A DNA stretch of 20,126 nucleotides from positions 1 through 20,126 of the forward strand of contig CAYVQU010000091.1 in NCBI GenBank assembly GCA_964453155.1, in the 5' to 3' direction. The notes beneath the pieces were generated by a model, which was given only the letters and a program-made list of their open reading frames with translations, had not been told where the DNA came from and searched no databases. The translations under genes and the position numbers were made by a program. Source of the DNA: CAYVQU01 sp964453155 (lineage in GTDB: Bacteria > Chloroflexota > Anaerolineae > Anaerolineales > UBA11858). Positions 7,078 through 16,330 of this stretch are shown here, piece by piece. Position 1 is the stretch's first letter; each line of letters begins with the position of its first letter.

Positions 7078-7866
7078 TCAACGTAACCGGCGTTTCCACT
7101 CTTCTTTGAGTTGGAGTTGACGGGGACTTTCTCCCGAATTTAAGGCTAGAAAATCGACCATTAAGCGGTTGAAGTAATTGGGTTGATCTAGCATTGGGAA
7201 ATGCCCAGATTGATTGAAATGGATGAAGTGGAAATTCTCCGGTAATTTTTCCAGTTTTTCTTTGTCTCCCACGCCCACTGCGGGATCATTCATCCCGTGG
7301 ACGATCAGACAAGGATTATTCAGCCGTTCTGGAATTTTGGTGAGTTCGATTGAGCTTAAATTGTTGATCGTTCTTAAAATTGCATCCTGGTCGGCTTTAG
7401 GAGCTTCTATGCGGGCCGCCTCGGCTTCGGGGGTAGTACCCAGCAGCCAATCGGCTAATTCATTTGGAGGGCTTTGTAGGAGACGAGGATTGATCAAATT
7501 GGTTTCCAAGGGCAATCCGATGGCCATTACACGATCTACAAATCGGGGAAATTCAATCGCATAAAGTAACCCTACAATCGCACCCAATCCATGCCCGATG
7601 ATCGCAATTTTTCCAATTCCCAATTCGTACAAAAACTTATCGAGTAAATCGCGTTGATGCGATAGTAAATAACGGTTGGGATCTTTTCCTGAGCCACCGA
7701 ATCCCCACATATCGAGCGCATAAGCCCGAAAATCCATCGAGGCGGCTTGCATCGATGGAATCCAATATCGCCAGGACCCCACCCATCCATGCAGGAAGAT
7801 AATGGGACGGCCCCGCCCGAGTACCTCGTAATGTACGATTTCGTCCTCGAGAATTATTGCGCTCAT
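7078..7866 (-). CDS. Alpha/beta-hydrolase-fold protein lacking the nucleophile serine
   Basis: This is a 262-residue alpha/beta hydrolase with the oxyanion-hole motif LHGWVGSW (25-32), but the nucleophile elbow reads GHGLG (91-95) where GHSMG is expected, so residue 93 is Gly. The Gly codon is GGA, at least two base changes from any Ser codon, so a single read error does not explain it. The acid D194 (GMND) and the base H222 (SGHFPMLD) remain. It is a paralogue of the hydrolase at 18706-19575: the N-termini align without gaps (IVHYEV-GRGRP) and residue 93 is Ser there. It probably does not act as a normal esterase; it may bind a ligand or partner. There is no clear Shine-Dalgarno sequence. 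It lies downstream of the single-receiver gene and ends at a terminator. Confidence 0.9.
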   Translation of the reverse strand: MSAIILEDEIVHYEVLGRGRPIIFLHGWVGSWRYWIPSMQAASMDFRAYALDMWGFGGSGKDPNRYLLSHQRDLLDKFLYELGIGKIAIIGHGLGAIVGLLYAIEFPRFVDRVMAIGLPLETNLINPRLLQSPPNELADWLLGTTPEAEAARIEAPKADQDAILRTINNLSSIELTKIPERLNNPCLIVHGMNDPAVGVGDKEKLEKLPENFHFIHFNQSGHFPMLDQPNYFNRLMVDFLALNSGESPRQLQLKEEWKRRLR

Positions 7867-7928
7867 AAAGTCATTATGCTGTCATCAGAGTTTGATTACT
7901 CAAAATCATCCCTCAGCAATAAAAAATC

Positions 7929-8312
7929 CTAAGATTCTCCTAAAAGTTCTTGGACCTTGCTGGTCAATTGATCTGGTGCAAACGGTTTGATGATGTAAGC
8001 CACCGCGCCAACAGATAGACCGGTTTGGACTTCAGTATCTTGGCCTTTGGCCGAAAGAAAAGCTACTGGAATATCTTTTAATTTCTCATGGGCCTTCATG
8101 TGCTGACAGGCTTCATACCCCGTCATGCGGGGCATACGAACATCCATCAAAATTAAATCTGGTAACTCATCAGCGTCCGCCAGTTCTTGGGCTTTTTCAT
8201 ACGCTGCGGCACCATTAGGGGTATCAATCACCTCATGACCGGCAAACCGTAGCGTGAAAGTGATTAAGTTTCTAATATCAGGTTCGTCTTCAGCAATCAG
8301 GATTCTAGCCAT
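7929..8312 (-). CDS. CheY-like single-domain response regulator
   Basis: This 127-residue receiver domain has no output domain. It has the acidic pair E8/D9 (AEDEPD), phosphoacceptor D57 (LILMDVRMP), S87 in the Thr/Ser switch position and K109 (YIIKPF). It lies 87 bases downstream of the giant histidine kinase on the same strand, so it is the obvious phospho-acceptor candidate for that kinase. Having no DNA-binding part, it must act by protein contact or pass phosphate on. AAAGG precedes the ATG. No terminator is seen between the kinase and this gene. Confidence 0.95.
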   Translation of the reverse strand: MARILIAEDEPDIRNLITFTLRFAGHEVIDTPNGAAAYEKAQELADADELPDLILMDVRMPRMTGYEACQHMKAHEKLKDIPVAFLSAKGQDTEVQTGLSVGAVAYIIKPFAPDQLTSKVQELLGES

Positions 8313-8399
8313 AATTCAACCTTTGTTTTCCGGGGTGATCGATATTGTTTCATTTCGAACCACCAATCCAGGTGAGAAAATGCTTTCGCAAAAAAGTTA

Positions 8400-11300
8400 T
8401 TAAATTTCGACCTCAGTTTCATCATCAAGTGGGGATTGTAATGGTAGCGACACATAGAAAGTGCTGCCCTCGCCAGTAATCCCGCTGCTTTCAAGCCATA
8501 AGCGCCCGTGGTGCATCTGGATAAGCTGCATCACGATTGCCAGCCCCAAACCAGTACCACTGGATGCGAGAACCAAGGGATCCTCTCCTCGGTAAAAGCG
8601 TTCAAAGATCCGCTCATGATCCTCGGGTGCGATGCCAATCCCGTTATCTTGGATCGCAATCACGATATACTCATCTTCAACTTCACCCTGAATAGAAATC
8701 TCACCACCATCCGGGGTATACAGGTAGGCATTACTTATCAAATTACTTAAAATTTGCCGAACTCGTTCTTCATCGCCTGGGACGCGGGGTAAATCAGTAG
8801 CCAAGTTAATATCAAACGACATGGCTTTCTCTTCTTCTTCCGCCTGGCGGTTTTGGTCAGCTACAACTTCCGCAATGATTGTTGAAATATCTAAGGGTTG
8901 GATGGATAATTCAACCTTTCCGGCTTCAATGCGGGAGACATCTAACAAATCATTGACCAAAATATTAAGCCGTTCAGCATTCCCTTTAACGATATTGAGG
9001 AAACCAACTTGTTGTTCACTCAACTCACCAGCTGCACCCATTAACATAATATCCACGTAACCTTTGATCGAGGTCATGGGCGTCCGTAACTCGTGACTTA
9101 CCGTAGCCACAAATTCAGATTTCAAGCGGTCTACTTCAACCTGGTGGGTAATATCCCTAAAGATGGAGACCGTTCCTAAGAATTCGCTACCCATCACAAC
9201 CGGCGCCAGGTGGATCGAAACGACGCGTTGATCATCTAACGTTATTCGTTCCGCATAGGTTTCACCGGCTTCGTAGGCCGTCGGGTTGTCAGACCATTTG
9301 CGGATCGTGTTCATCCAGGTTTGGGCTGCATTACCAAATAGTCCGGTGAAATCATCCAAAGAATGTCCTAAAACTTCAATACTAGAAAGGTTTAGAATTT
9401 GCTGGGCCGATAAGTTGAAGAGCGTGATTTCGTTGTTAGTGTCAGTAACTAAAACCCCATCTGCAACTGCTTCCAAAATTCCCCGCGAGCGAGAAGCTTC
9501 AACCTGCTGACTGCGCAACATGGTACCCATGCTTTCGGCCTGATCGCGGATAAGATTGAAGAGTTCGGCATTGTTAATTGCCACTGCCATCTGCATGGCC
9601 GCAGCTTGGACCAATTCCTGGTCATCTTGCGAAAACGCGGCAATTTCCTCGTGGAATAAGAATATTGTTCCCAAAGCTTCTGGCCCTAACATGAGGGGAA
9701 CCCCAATTACACTTTGGCTATCACCGGGAAATTCTTCGAATTCTGACCATCTCTCGTCTAATTTGACCTCATTGATCAATGCAGCCTGCCGGTTATGGAT
9801 AATCCACCCCGGTAAACCCGCGCTAAGATCAATGAAAGACGGGCGCCCACCTCGGGGAAGTTGGAGGTCTACACCGGTTGCTGCCCGCAGGTAGAAAGTA
9901 GAATCATCTGGCCGAGATAAGAGAACGATACTTTTCTGGGCACCAACAGTATCGCTCAGTTTGCTCAAGGTTCGGTTGAGAACCTGGTCTAAATCCAGGC
10001 TTGCAGATAACTCGCGCATTACCATTAACAAACTTTGGGCGCGATTATGTTCACGGGCCAATTCTTCAGTTCGGATGGCTACTCGTTGTTCCAGCTCTTC
10101 AGTTAGGCGGGTTGTCTCAGCAAACGAAGTCCCATTTTGGATCGCTACCGCGGCTTGGTTAGAAATAATGCGGGCTAATTCAATTTCATCGGCACTATAG
10201 CGATATGGTTGATTGTTTTGAATACACAAGAAGCCATGCAGCGTATCCCCGGTCACGAGGGGCAAAATTAGCAGGGCAGTAGTTTTCCGGGTAGCAAAAA
10301 ACTCGCTCAGAGGGGCAAATTCGGATTCCTGGTGAATGTCTGCAGTATTGAAAATACCAAATGATTGTTGTAAGCGTTCAAATATTGGGGCTGTGGGCAA
10401 TGGTACTGGTAAATTATCAACTACGGAGGGAACCTCCGCTTGGAGGACTGGTTGATTATCTACCCACATCAATGCAGAAACCTGCGTACTGGGCAAAGCC
10501 TGGTTTAGTTCTTGTAAGGTAGTTTCGAGGATGTAGCTCGAATCTAAGACACTACTGATCTGGTTTGAAAAGCGATTCAGTAAAGCTAGTCGTTGGGATC
10601 TTTCGTCCAATTCGGCAGTACGCCGCAGGCTTTGTTGGAAAAGGTTAGCGTTTTCAAGCGCAACTGCGGCCTGGCTAGAAAAAGTTGTGGCAGCTTGAAT
10701 ATTCTCTTCCGCATAGAAATTGGCTTCAATTTTTTCGAGGGCAATTACGCCAATCAATTCACCTTTGGCGATCAACGGGACACCTAACCATGAGAGTCGT
10801 TCAGGTTCAAAGCCTGGAAAACGGGTATCTTCCCGAATATCACCCACTGAAATTGAGCGATTGGTATCAATCATTTCAGTAAATAGGCGGCTATCCTCAA
10901 TCGTAGTCGAAAGGCCTATCAGATCGCTTGCATTTTCAAACCCGAGTGCTGATTGGATCGAGAGGGTGTCTTCATCACGCAACCAGAGTGTACCCGTATC
11001 ATAGGGCACAATATCTTGCAAGCTTCCCAACACCGATTGGATCAAAGCCTCCGGTTCCAAACTGGAAGAGAAAGTTGCGGCTACTTCGCTTAAGGCTTCC
11101 AGTTGGGCCGCTCTTTCTTCAGCCGCCTGATAGAGTCTAGCATTTTCGAGCGTAAGGGCAGTTTGTTGGGTTAATGATGCGATTAAGGCCTCATCTTCTG
11201 CACTAAAGGCGGCAGTTTCCTGGAAATTATCCAAAACCAGAACGCCCAATCTAATATCCCCAGATTGTAGGGGCAGAATTAGACTCGAAATGGGTAGAAT

Positions 11301-14300
11301 CCCGCCCGTAGCTGCCCGGTAGTGCAATAAGTCATCTGTTTCAAGGGGATATTGACGAGCAAAATCTATTTCATCAAAACGAGCCGCTTCCCCAAGCGAA
11401 AAGACTTCGCCAATGATGGTCGCACCGGGCTGATACCTGATTTCGAGCATGGCATCATTATTCTGATAACGCGCAGCGGCCTGGGGAATGAGAAAATTTT
11501 GGGTATTGTCAAATATTGCTACCATACCTGCCTGGGCAGGCTGTGAAACTTGCAGGGCGCTTTCCACCAGAATCCGCAAAATCCGAGTTGGATCCAAGCT
11601 GCCTAAGCGTCGACTAAAATCGAGCAATAGATTAACTTCAAGTAACCGGTATCCGGTTTCGGTGATCAAATTCAAATTATTGATGGCAATTGCCGATTGA
11701 TGAGCTATTAACCGGAATATTGATTCATCGTCCGAAATAAAGTCGGGTTGGGTTTTTTGAGTGATACCTAAAACCGCAGCATCTATTCCCGATCCGGCGG
11801 TAATTGGAAAAGAGATAAAGCTCTGAGCATTTAATGAGCCAAGTAAGGGTGAATTATGCCAATTCGAGTCCTTTTCTAGATTCGAGACCAACAAAATTCC
11901 ACTATCTGCGAGGGCTTGATGGAGGGGATTACGTTGTCCAAACAGGGCCTCAGGATTGGCGTCCGCCGGCACTGTCCCATAAATATTTAGTAATTGGGGG
12001 GTTCCATTGCCGGGTTCAGCGACCAGCACGGTATCGAAACCCATTTGAGATAACAATCCCTGGCAAATAGTTTCTAAGATCATCTTGCGATCGGTTTGCT
12101 TATTCAGGTTTTCGACAATACTCAAGCCAGATTTGATGCGGTTGGAAGTGCGTGAAAGGTCTTCGATTACCAGGTCTTGGTGCTGAACTTTTGCAATGAA
12201 ATCGGGTAGCAACTCATGGGCTTCCTGGTATTCCTCCAGATCAGATGTAAGGGAATCTTTTTGATCTTCTAAAGCTTGAAGCTTTTGTTGACTCTCGATA
12301 ATTAAGGAAGCCTGACTAGCAAAGATTTCTAAAGTTTCAATGGTGGGAATGTCGGGGCGGAGATTATCAACGGGGGCATCAACACTGATTAACCCGATTG
12401 GATCACCATTTGGTTTCACCATCGGGATAATGAGAATATCTTCGGAGTTCCAATTACCAGCAGAACCATTTTGGTCTGCTCTCAGGGTGACGCTGCTAAA
12501 CCCTTCTGGCATGGATGGCCTTTGGTCATGTGGAATGTAATAAGACCGCCCAAACTTAAATTCCGGTTGGGTCAGATTTTGAATATCGGCCCACGATTGG
12601 GGTTGTTGGCGCAGTTCAGTGAGTGCGTTTGTGGCAATCCCCGCGCCAGTGACACGCTCTAAATGCTGATTTTGGGGGTCGTAAACGCTTATGAGAACGA
12701 TGCTAAAGGGGGTCGATGTTTGGATGCCAAAAGCGATGTCCTCGAGAGATTTTTCGAGCGATTGGGTTAGATGTAGATGCTGAGTAGCATCAAACAAATT
12801 AGAGAGTGTGCCAATCCTGCGGTTTAATAACTCATTGCGTTGGACTTGATCTTGGTAGCGGTGGGCATTTCCGATTGCAATCGCCGCTTGAACCGCCAGT
12901 GATTGGGTTATTTCAAGATCTGCGGTGCTAAAACTTTGAGGAGTGAGCGCATGGAGATAAATTATGCCAGCAACTGACTCTTGATAGGCAATAGGAACGA
13001 TTAAACTTGAGCGTACATTTTCATGGGGTGGTGCCCAATTATCCTGATCTGAGGTCTCATCCTGATTTGAAAAGTCTGGGATAATGATTGGCTCTGCATT
13101 TTCGATGACAAGTTTTTCAAGCGCAGTTAATTCTTTGCTATGTGAATCCCCAATCTGAACATCTATTTTGGGGAATTTGGTGCGGATTTCACCATACTCA
13201 AAAAGCATGATTGTGCCACAATCCGCATTTGTCGTTTGGAGTGTTTCATCAAATACAAGTTGGAGCAAATGGGGGAGTTGCACCGAAGTATTCAACTCCC
13301 GGCCAATTCGGGTGATGGCGGTTAATTGTTCGACTCGCTGGCGTAAATCAACATCTGTGGCTGAGGCTAATTGGGAACGTTCATAAGCGATTGCTAGCTG
13401 ACCAGCAACTGTCGCAGCTAATTGCACATCACTTTGGGTGAAGAAGTTTTCTTTTTGGCTTCCTAATATAATTTCACCCAGGCCACGGTCCCGAATAATC
13501 AAAGGGACATCGATCGCCGATTGAACGCCCAAAGGTTTGGCAATATCCTTTAGGGTAGGCACCACGTTGGATTCTGCCAGGATGTTTCCGGTCAGAAAGG
13601 GTGTTTTGCTAGCAGTAACCATTTTTCGGAAATTACTGTCACCGACGGGTAGCCGTAACAAATTAGGCATCTGATCAGGACGAATACCATAAAGCGATTC
13701 TGCGTGGAGTTGAAGTTCTCCCAGATTTTGGTCCAGGAGGAATATTCCAGCCACATCAGCTTGCAACAAACGAGCGAGTTCGAGTAAGGAGTATTTAAAG
13801 ATTTCCTCAACGGTTGCGGCCGACCCCGAAAGACTGGCAATTCGGCGTAAAGCCTCAGCCCGGAGGGCGCGCCCAACAGATTGTTTGATTAGGTTAGCAT
13901 TTTCGATGATTGGCGCCGCCTGACCGGCAATAATGGCCAATAGCCTTTCATCATCTTGGTTAAATGGGGTTCCATCACGTTTATTAGCGACCTGTAAATA
14001 ACCAATTGAGCGCCCACCTGATTTCAGTGGTACTAATGCCATTGATCGGACCCCGGCGGCCAAAGCATTATGATGCAACCCTAAATCGATGACGCGCTGA
14101 TCTTCCGCGGCAACGCTGGCAATGATGGTTTCACCCTCAAGCCAAATCGCTTCCGCCGGACTTTCAGCAGAGATAGAAGTTTGATACAACTCAACGAATT
14201 GCGGCGGGATTCCAATAAAGGGGTTATGGGCATCTAATACCCGGCGGGTTTCATCGAAAATCAAAAATCCCGCGATTTCAACATCTAGTAGGGGGGATAT

Positions 14301-15365
14301 CCCTTGAACCAAGTTATCAAATAATTCTTGGAAATCCCTAACCGACCCAACTGCTCTCGTTAAATTGGCCAAGCTAGACAATTCGGTTGTCCGCCGTTGT
14401 TCTTCCTGGTAGGTAAGGGCATTGTGTAATGCAATCCCTGCTTGACCAGAGAGCATATTGATCGTCTCAATATCGGAATCTGTATAGGTTCCGGCTGTCA
14501 TTGAGGTTAATTCCAGGGTCCCAATTAACTCGCTGCTGACCAATAAGGGCACCCCTAAATATGATTGAAAAGGATATTGATTGCGATCAATGATCGGGCG
14601 CACATCACGATTAGAGTCAACGTCAGAAATTAAAATAGGTTCGCGTTTTGAGATGAGCAGACCAGAATAACCTTCATCTGGCCGGTACCGTTCGGATGTT
14701 TTTTCAAGTCGTTGATCAATTCCTTTAATCCCAATAAAGCGATAGGGAATCAGCCAATTGTTTTTTGCATCCCAAATCGTAATTTCAGAAAAATCTGAGG
14801 GAATTAACTGGTCAACGCTATTAAGAATGGCCTCAAGCGTAGTCTCCAAACCCAAATTGGCGGCCATTGATTCACTCAGCTGCGCGAGAACCTCAAAAGT
14901 TTGATTTGCTACCGCGGTATCTTCAACCCCTGCTTCCGAAGATGCCGATGATCGAATGGAAAGTAAAACTGAGTTCCCACTGCCATTTGGAACGATATAA
15001 GAGGTACCTTCAACGGGTTGTCCATCGATTGTAAAATGGGCCTGGCCGGCAGTTGAACATAATCCCCAAAAAACATCACTTGGGCGAGAACGGCGAGCTA
15101 AGCGTTCTAAATTGGGTTCTTCATCCCATAATTTGAATTTTGCCCGGGCGGTCTGATTTATAAATGCTACTCGACCACCAGCCTGAATCATAAAAACCGC
15201 GTCATTGTGTAGAGGAATATCTGCGTTAATTGTGTTTTGATTGGGGGCAGTTTGTCGGGGACGGATTCGGGGAACCACGCGCAGCAACACTAGGATTATT
15301 ACGAGAAATGATAATCCTATTACTAGTAGCAATATGCCTAGGGTAGTTGCACCTAATCCAAACAT
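8400..15365 (-). CDS. Giant membrane-anchored sensor histidine kinase with ten tandem GAF domains
   Basis: A 2321-residue sensor kinase. Residues 8-31 form one membrane segment and about 52-138 a PAS-like domain. Ten GAF units follow at roughly 172-320, 345-495, 515-665, 692-836, 868-1027, 1092-1233, 1257-1412, 1437-1577, 1609-1748 and 1789-1937. Short coiled-coil linkers separate them, with a longer one near 1028-1080. Then come a PAS domain (about 1960-2075), HisKA with phospho-acceptor H2091 (SHELRTP) and HATPase_c (about 2190-2310). The ATPase has an N box (NLISNAYLYTP, N2208 and N2212), a G1 box (DNGIGI, 2240-2245) and a G2 box (GTGLGLAI). The catalytic core looks intact. The Shine-Dalgarno (GGTG) is weak. 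The gene begins 30 bases after the receiver-GGDEF gene and is followed by the single receiver, so the three form a two-component set. The ligands of the GAFs cannot be read from the sequence. Confidence 0.95.
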   Translation of the reverse strand: MFGLGATTLGILLLVIGLSFLVIILVLLRVVPRIRPRQTAPNQNTINADIPLHNDAVFMIQAGGRVAFINQTARAKFKLWDEEPNLERLARRSRPSDVFWGLCSTAGQAHFTIDGQPVEGTSYIVPNGSGNSVLLSIRSSASSEAGVEDTAVANQTFEVLAQLSESMAANLGLETTLEAILNSVDQLIPSDFSEITIWDAKNNWLIPYRFIGIKGIDQRLEKTSERYRPDEGYSGLLISKREPILISDVDSNRDVRPIIDRNQYPFQSYLGVPLLVSSELIGTLELTSMTAGTYTDSDIETINMLSGQAGIALHNALTYQEEQRRTTELSSLANLTRAVGSVRDFQELFDNLVQGISPLLDVEIAGFLIFDETRRVLDAHNPFIGIPPQFVELYQTSISAESPAEAIWLEGETIIASVAAEDQRVIDLGLHHNALAAGVRSMALVPLKSGGRSIGYLQVANKRDGTPFNQDDERLLAIIAGQAAPIIENANLIKQSVGRALRAEALRRIASLSGSAATVEEIFKYSLLELARLLQADVAGIFLLDQNLGELQLHAESLYGIRPDQMPNLLRLPVGDSNFRKMVTASKTPFLTGNILAESNVVPTLKDIAKPLGVQSAIDVPLIIRDRGLGEIILGSQKENFFTQSDVQLAATVAGQLAIAYERSQLASATDVDLRQRVEQLTAITRIGRELNTSVQLPHLLQLVFDETLQTTNADCGTIMLFEYGEIRTKFPKIDVQIGDSHSKELTALEKLVIENAEPIIIPDFSNQDETSDQDNWAPPHENVRSSLIVPIAYQESVAGIIYLHALTPQSFSTADLEITQSLAVQAAIAIGNAHRYQDQVQRNELLNRRIGTLSNLFDATQHLHLTQSLEKSLEDIAFGIQTSTPFSIVLISVYDPQNQHLERVTGAGIATNALTELRQQPQSWADIQNLTQPEFKFGRSYYIPHDQRPSMPEGFSSVTLRADQNGSAGNWNSEDILIIPMVKPNGDPIGLISVDAPVDNLRPDIPTIETLEIFASQASLIIESQQKLQALEDQKDSLTSDLEEYQEAHELLPDFIAKVQHQDLVIEDLSRTSNRIKSGLSIVENLNKQTDRKMILETICQGLLSQMGFDTVLVAEPGNGTPQLLNIYGTVPADANPEALFGQRNPLHQALADSGILLVSNLEKDSNWHNSPLLGSLNAQSFISFPITAGSGIDAAVLGITQKTQPDFISDDESIFRLIAHQSAIAINNLNLITETGYRLLEVNLLLDFSRRLGSLDPTRILRILVESALQVSQPAQAGMVAIFDNTQNFLIPQAAARYQNNDAMLEIRYQPGATIIGEVFSLGEAARFDEIDFARQYPLETDDLLHYRAATGGILPISSLILPLQSGDIRLGVLVLDNFQETAAFSAEDEALIASLTQQTALTLENARLYQAAEERAAQLEALSEVAATFSSSLEPEALIQSVLGSLQDIVPYDTGTLWLRDEDTLSIQSALGFENASDLIGLSTTIEDSRLFTEMIDTNRSISVGDIREDTRFPGFEPERLSWLGVPLIAKGELIGVIALEKIEANFYAEENIQAATTFSSQAAVALENANLFQQSLRRTAELDERSQRLALLNRFSNQISSVLDSSYILETTLQELNQALPSTQVSALMWVDNQPVLQAEVPSVVDNLPVPLPTAPIFERLQQSFGIFNTADIHQESEFAPLSEFFATRKTTALLILPLVTGDTLHGFLCIQNNQPYRYSADEIELARIISNQAAVAIQNGTSFAETTRLTEELEQRVAIRTEELAREHNRAQSLLMVMRELSASLDLDQVLNRTLSKLSDTVGAQKSIVLLSRPDDSTFYLRAATGVDLQLPRGGRPSFIDLSAGLPGWIIHNRQAALINEVKLDERWSEFEEFPGDSQSVIGVPLMLGPEALGTIFLFHEEIAAFSQDDQELVQAAAMQMAVAINNAELFNLIRDQAESMGTMLRSQQVEASRSRGILEAVADGVLVTDTNNEITLFNLSAQQILNLSSIEVLGHSLDDFTGLFGNAAQTWMNTIRKWSDNPTAYEAGETYAERITLDDQRVVSIHLAPVVMGSEFLGTVSIFRDITHQVEVDRLKSEFVATVSHELRTPMTSIKGYVDIMLMGAAGELSEQQVGFLNIVKGNAERLNILVNDLLDVSRIEAGKVELSIQPLDISTIIAEVVADQNRQAEEEEKAMSFDINLATDLPRVPGDEERVRQILSNLISNAYLYTPDGGEISIQGEVEDEYIVIAIQDNGIGIAPEDHERIFERFYRGEDPLVLASSGTGLGLAIVMQLIQMHHGRLWLESSGITGEGSTFYVSLPLQSPLDDETEVEI

Positions 15366-15395
15366 AGCACCAAGTTGGTGTTGGTTGATCCTGCT

Positions 15396-16283
15396 TTACG
15401 TGTCTTTGCGCCGGGCTTCGGCTGCTAGCTCGGTTATTTCGCGAATATCGGCAAACTGATAATCAGAAGGCGAAACAACCCCGATACCAATGGCCATGAG
15501 CGGCACTTTTTCTTCTTCCCCATCTTGATTGGTGGATAAGATATATCCTTGCTCACGATCCATGAAGTTGTAATGGGTGAGAACTTCTTCACCAAACCGA
15601 GATTTGATGTTTTCTTTGATCGCTGGTGCAGCTTCTTCGGTCGTAATAATTATGAAATTATCGCTGCCAGCATGTCCGATGAAATCATCGGGGGTGCCAT
15701 TTGAATCCACAACTTCGTTCAGAGTCATCGCCGTGAACCGGAGAACGTCGTCACTGGCTACAAAACCGTAAGACTCTTTGAATGCGGAAAAATGATTGAT
15801 ACGAATATCCATTAATGCCCAGTCATCGAGCCGGATGATGCGGCGTAACTGTTCTTCTATCAATCGGCCCGAAGGTAAACCAGAGCGGGGGTCTGTCAAA
15901 CTCTCTCGGTCAGCCCGGGCAATGGCATTTTGCACTCGAAGTTTTAATTCCTCGATATCGAAGGGCTTGGTTATGTAGTCATCAGCCCCGAGTTCTAGCC
16001 CTTGGAGCTTGTCGCTACGTTCATCTTTTTGGGTGAGAAAGATGACGGGAATATGACTAGTCCGAGTATTGGTCCGCAAAGTCCGGCACACCTCATAACC
16101 GTCAATATCGGGCAGCATAATATCCAAAACAATGAGGCGTGGCAGGTTTTGCCGGGTCTTTTGAAGCGCATCTGACCCGCGCGGAGCAATATCCACATCA
16201 TACCCCTGACCTGTGAAGTAGATTTTTAGCATGTTTGAGATGTCGAAGTCATCTTCAACGATCAATAAACGTGTTTTGGTCAT
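15396..16283 (-). CDS. Response regulator: receiver fused to a degenerate GGDEF domain
   Basis: The 295 residues hold a receiver domain at 1-123 with D11/D12, phosphoacceptor D54 (IVLDIMLP), T84 and K106. A GGDEF-type domain follows from about 129 (LTDPRSGLPSGRLIEEQL). The signature GGDEF is replaced by GSDNF (206-210). The metal-site segment usually reading IDHFKxxND is INHFSAFKESYG, so the metal Asp is Asn163 and the substrate Asn is Lys168. Diguanylate cyclase activity is therefore unlikely; it may bind GTP or serve as an adaptor. GGAGGG lies just before the ATG. It is 30 bases upstream of the kinase gene, its likely partner, and 47 bases after the acyl-ACP-reductase-like gene, with no terminator between. 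Confidence 0.93.
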   Translation of the reverse strand: MTKTRLLIVEDDFDISNMLKIYFTGQGYDVDIAPRGSDALQKTRQNLPRLIVLDIMLPDIDGYEVCRTLRTNTRTSHIPVIFLTQKDERSDKLQGLELGADDYITKPFDIEELKLRVQNAIARADRESLTDPRSGLPSGRLIEEQLRRIIRLDDWALMDIRINHFSAFKESYGFVASDDVLRFTAMTLNEVVDSNGTPDDFIGHAGSDNFIIITTEEAAPAIKENIKSRFGEEVLTHYNFMDREQGYILSTNQDGEEEKVPLMAIGIGVVSPSDYQFADIREITELAAEARRKDT

Positions 16284-16330
16284 AGTGCCCTCCGATTGGA
16301 GAAATATAAAATGAAGTATTCGAAATTTTG

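Noticed and set aside
8313..8399. Intergenic hairpin CACC/GGTG between kinase and single receiver
   Set aside because: A four-base stem without a T-run; nothing supports a terminator.
16284..16330. TATATT as a -10 box upstream of the receiver-GGDEF gene
   Set aside because: No matching -35 sequence lies 16-18 bases upstream. It could still be a weak promoter.
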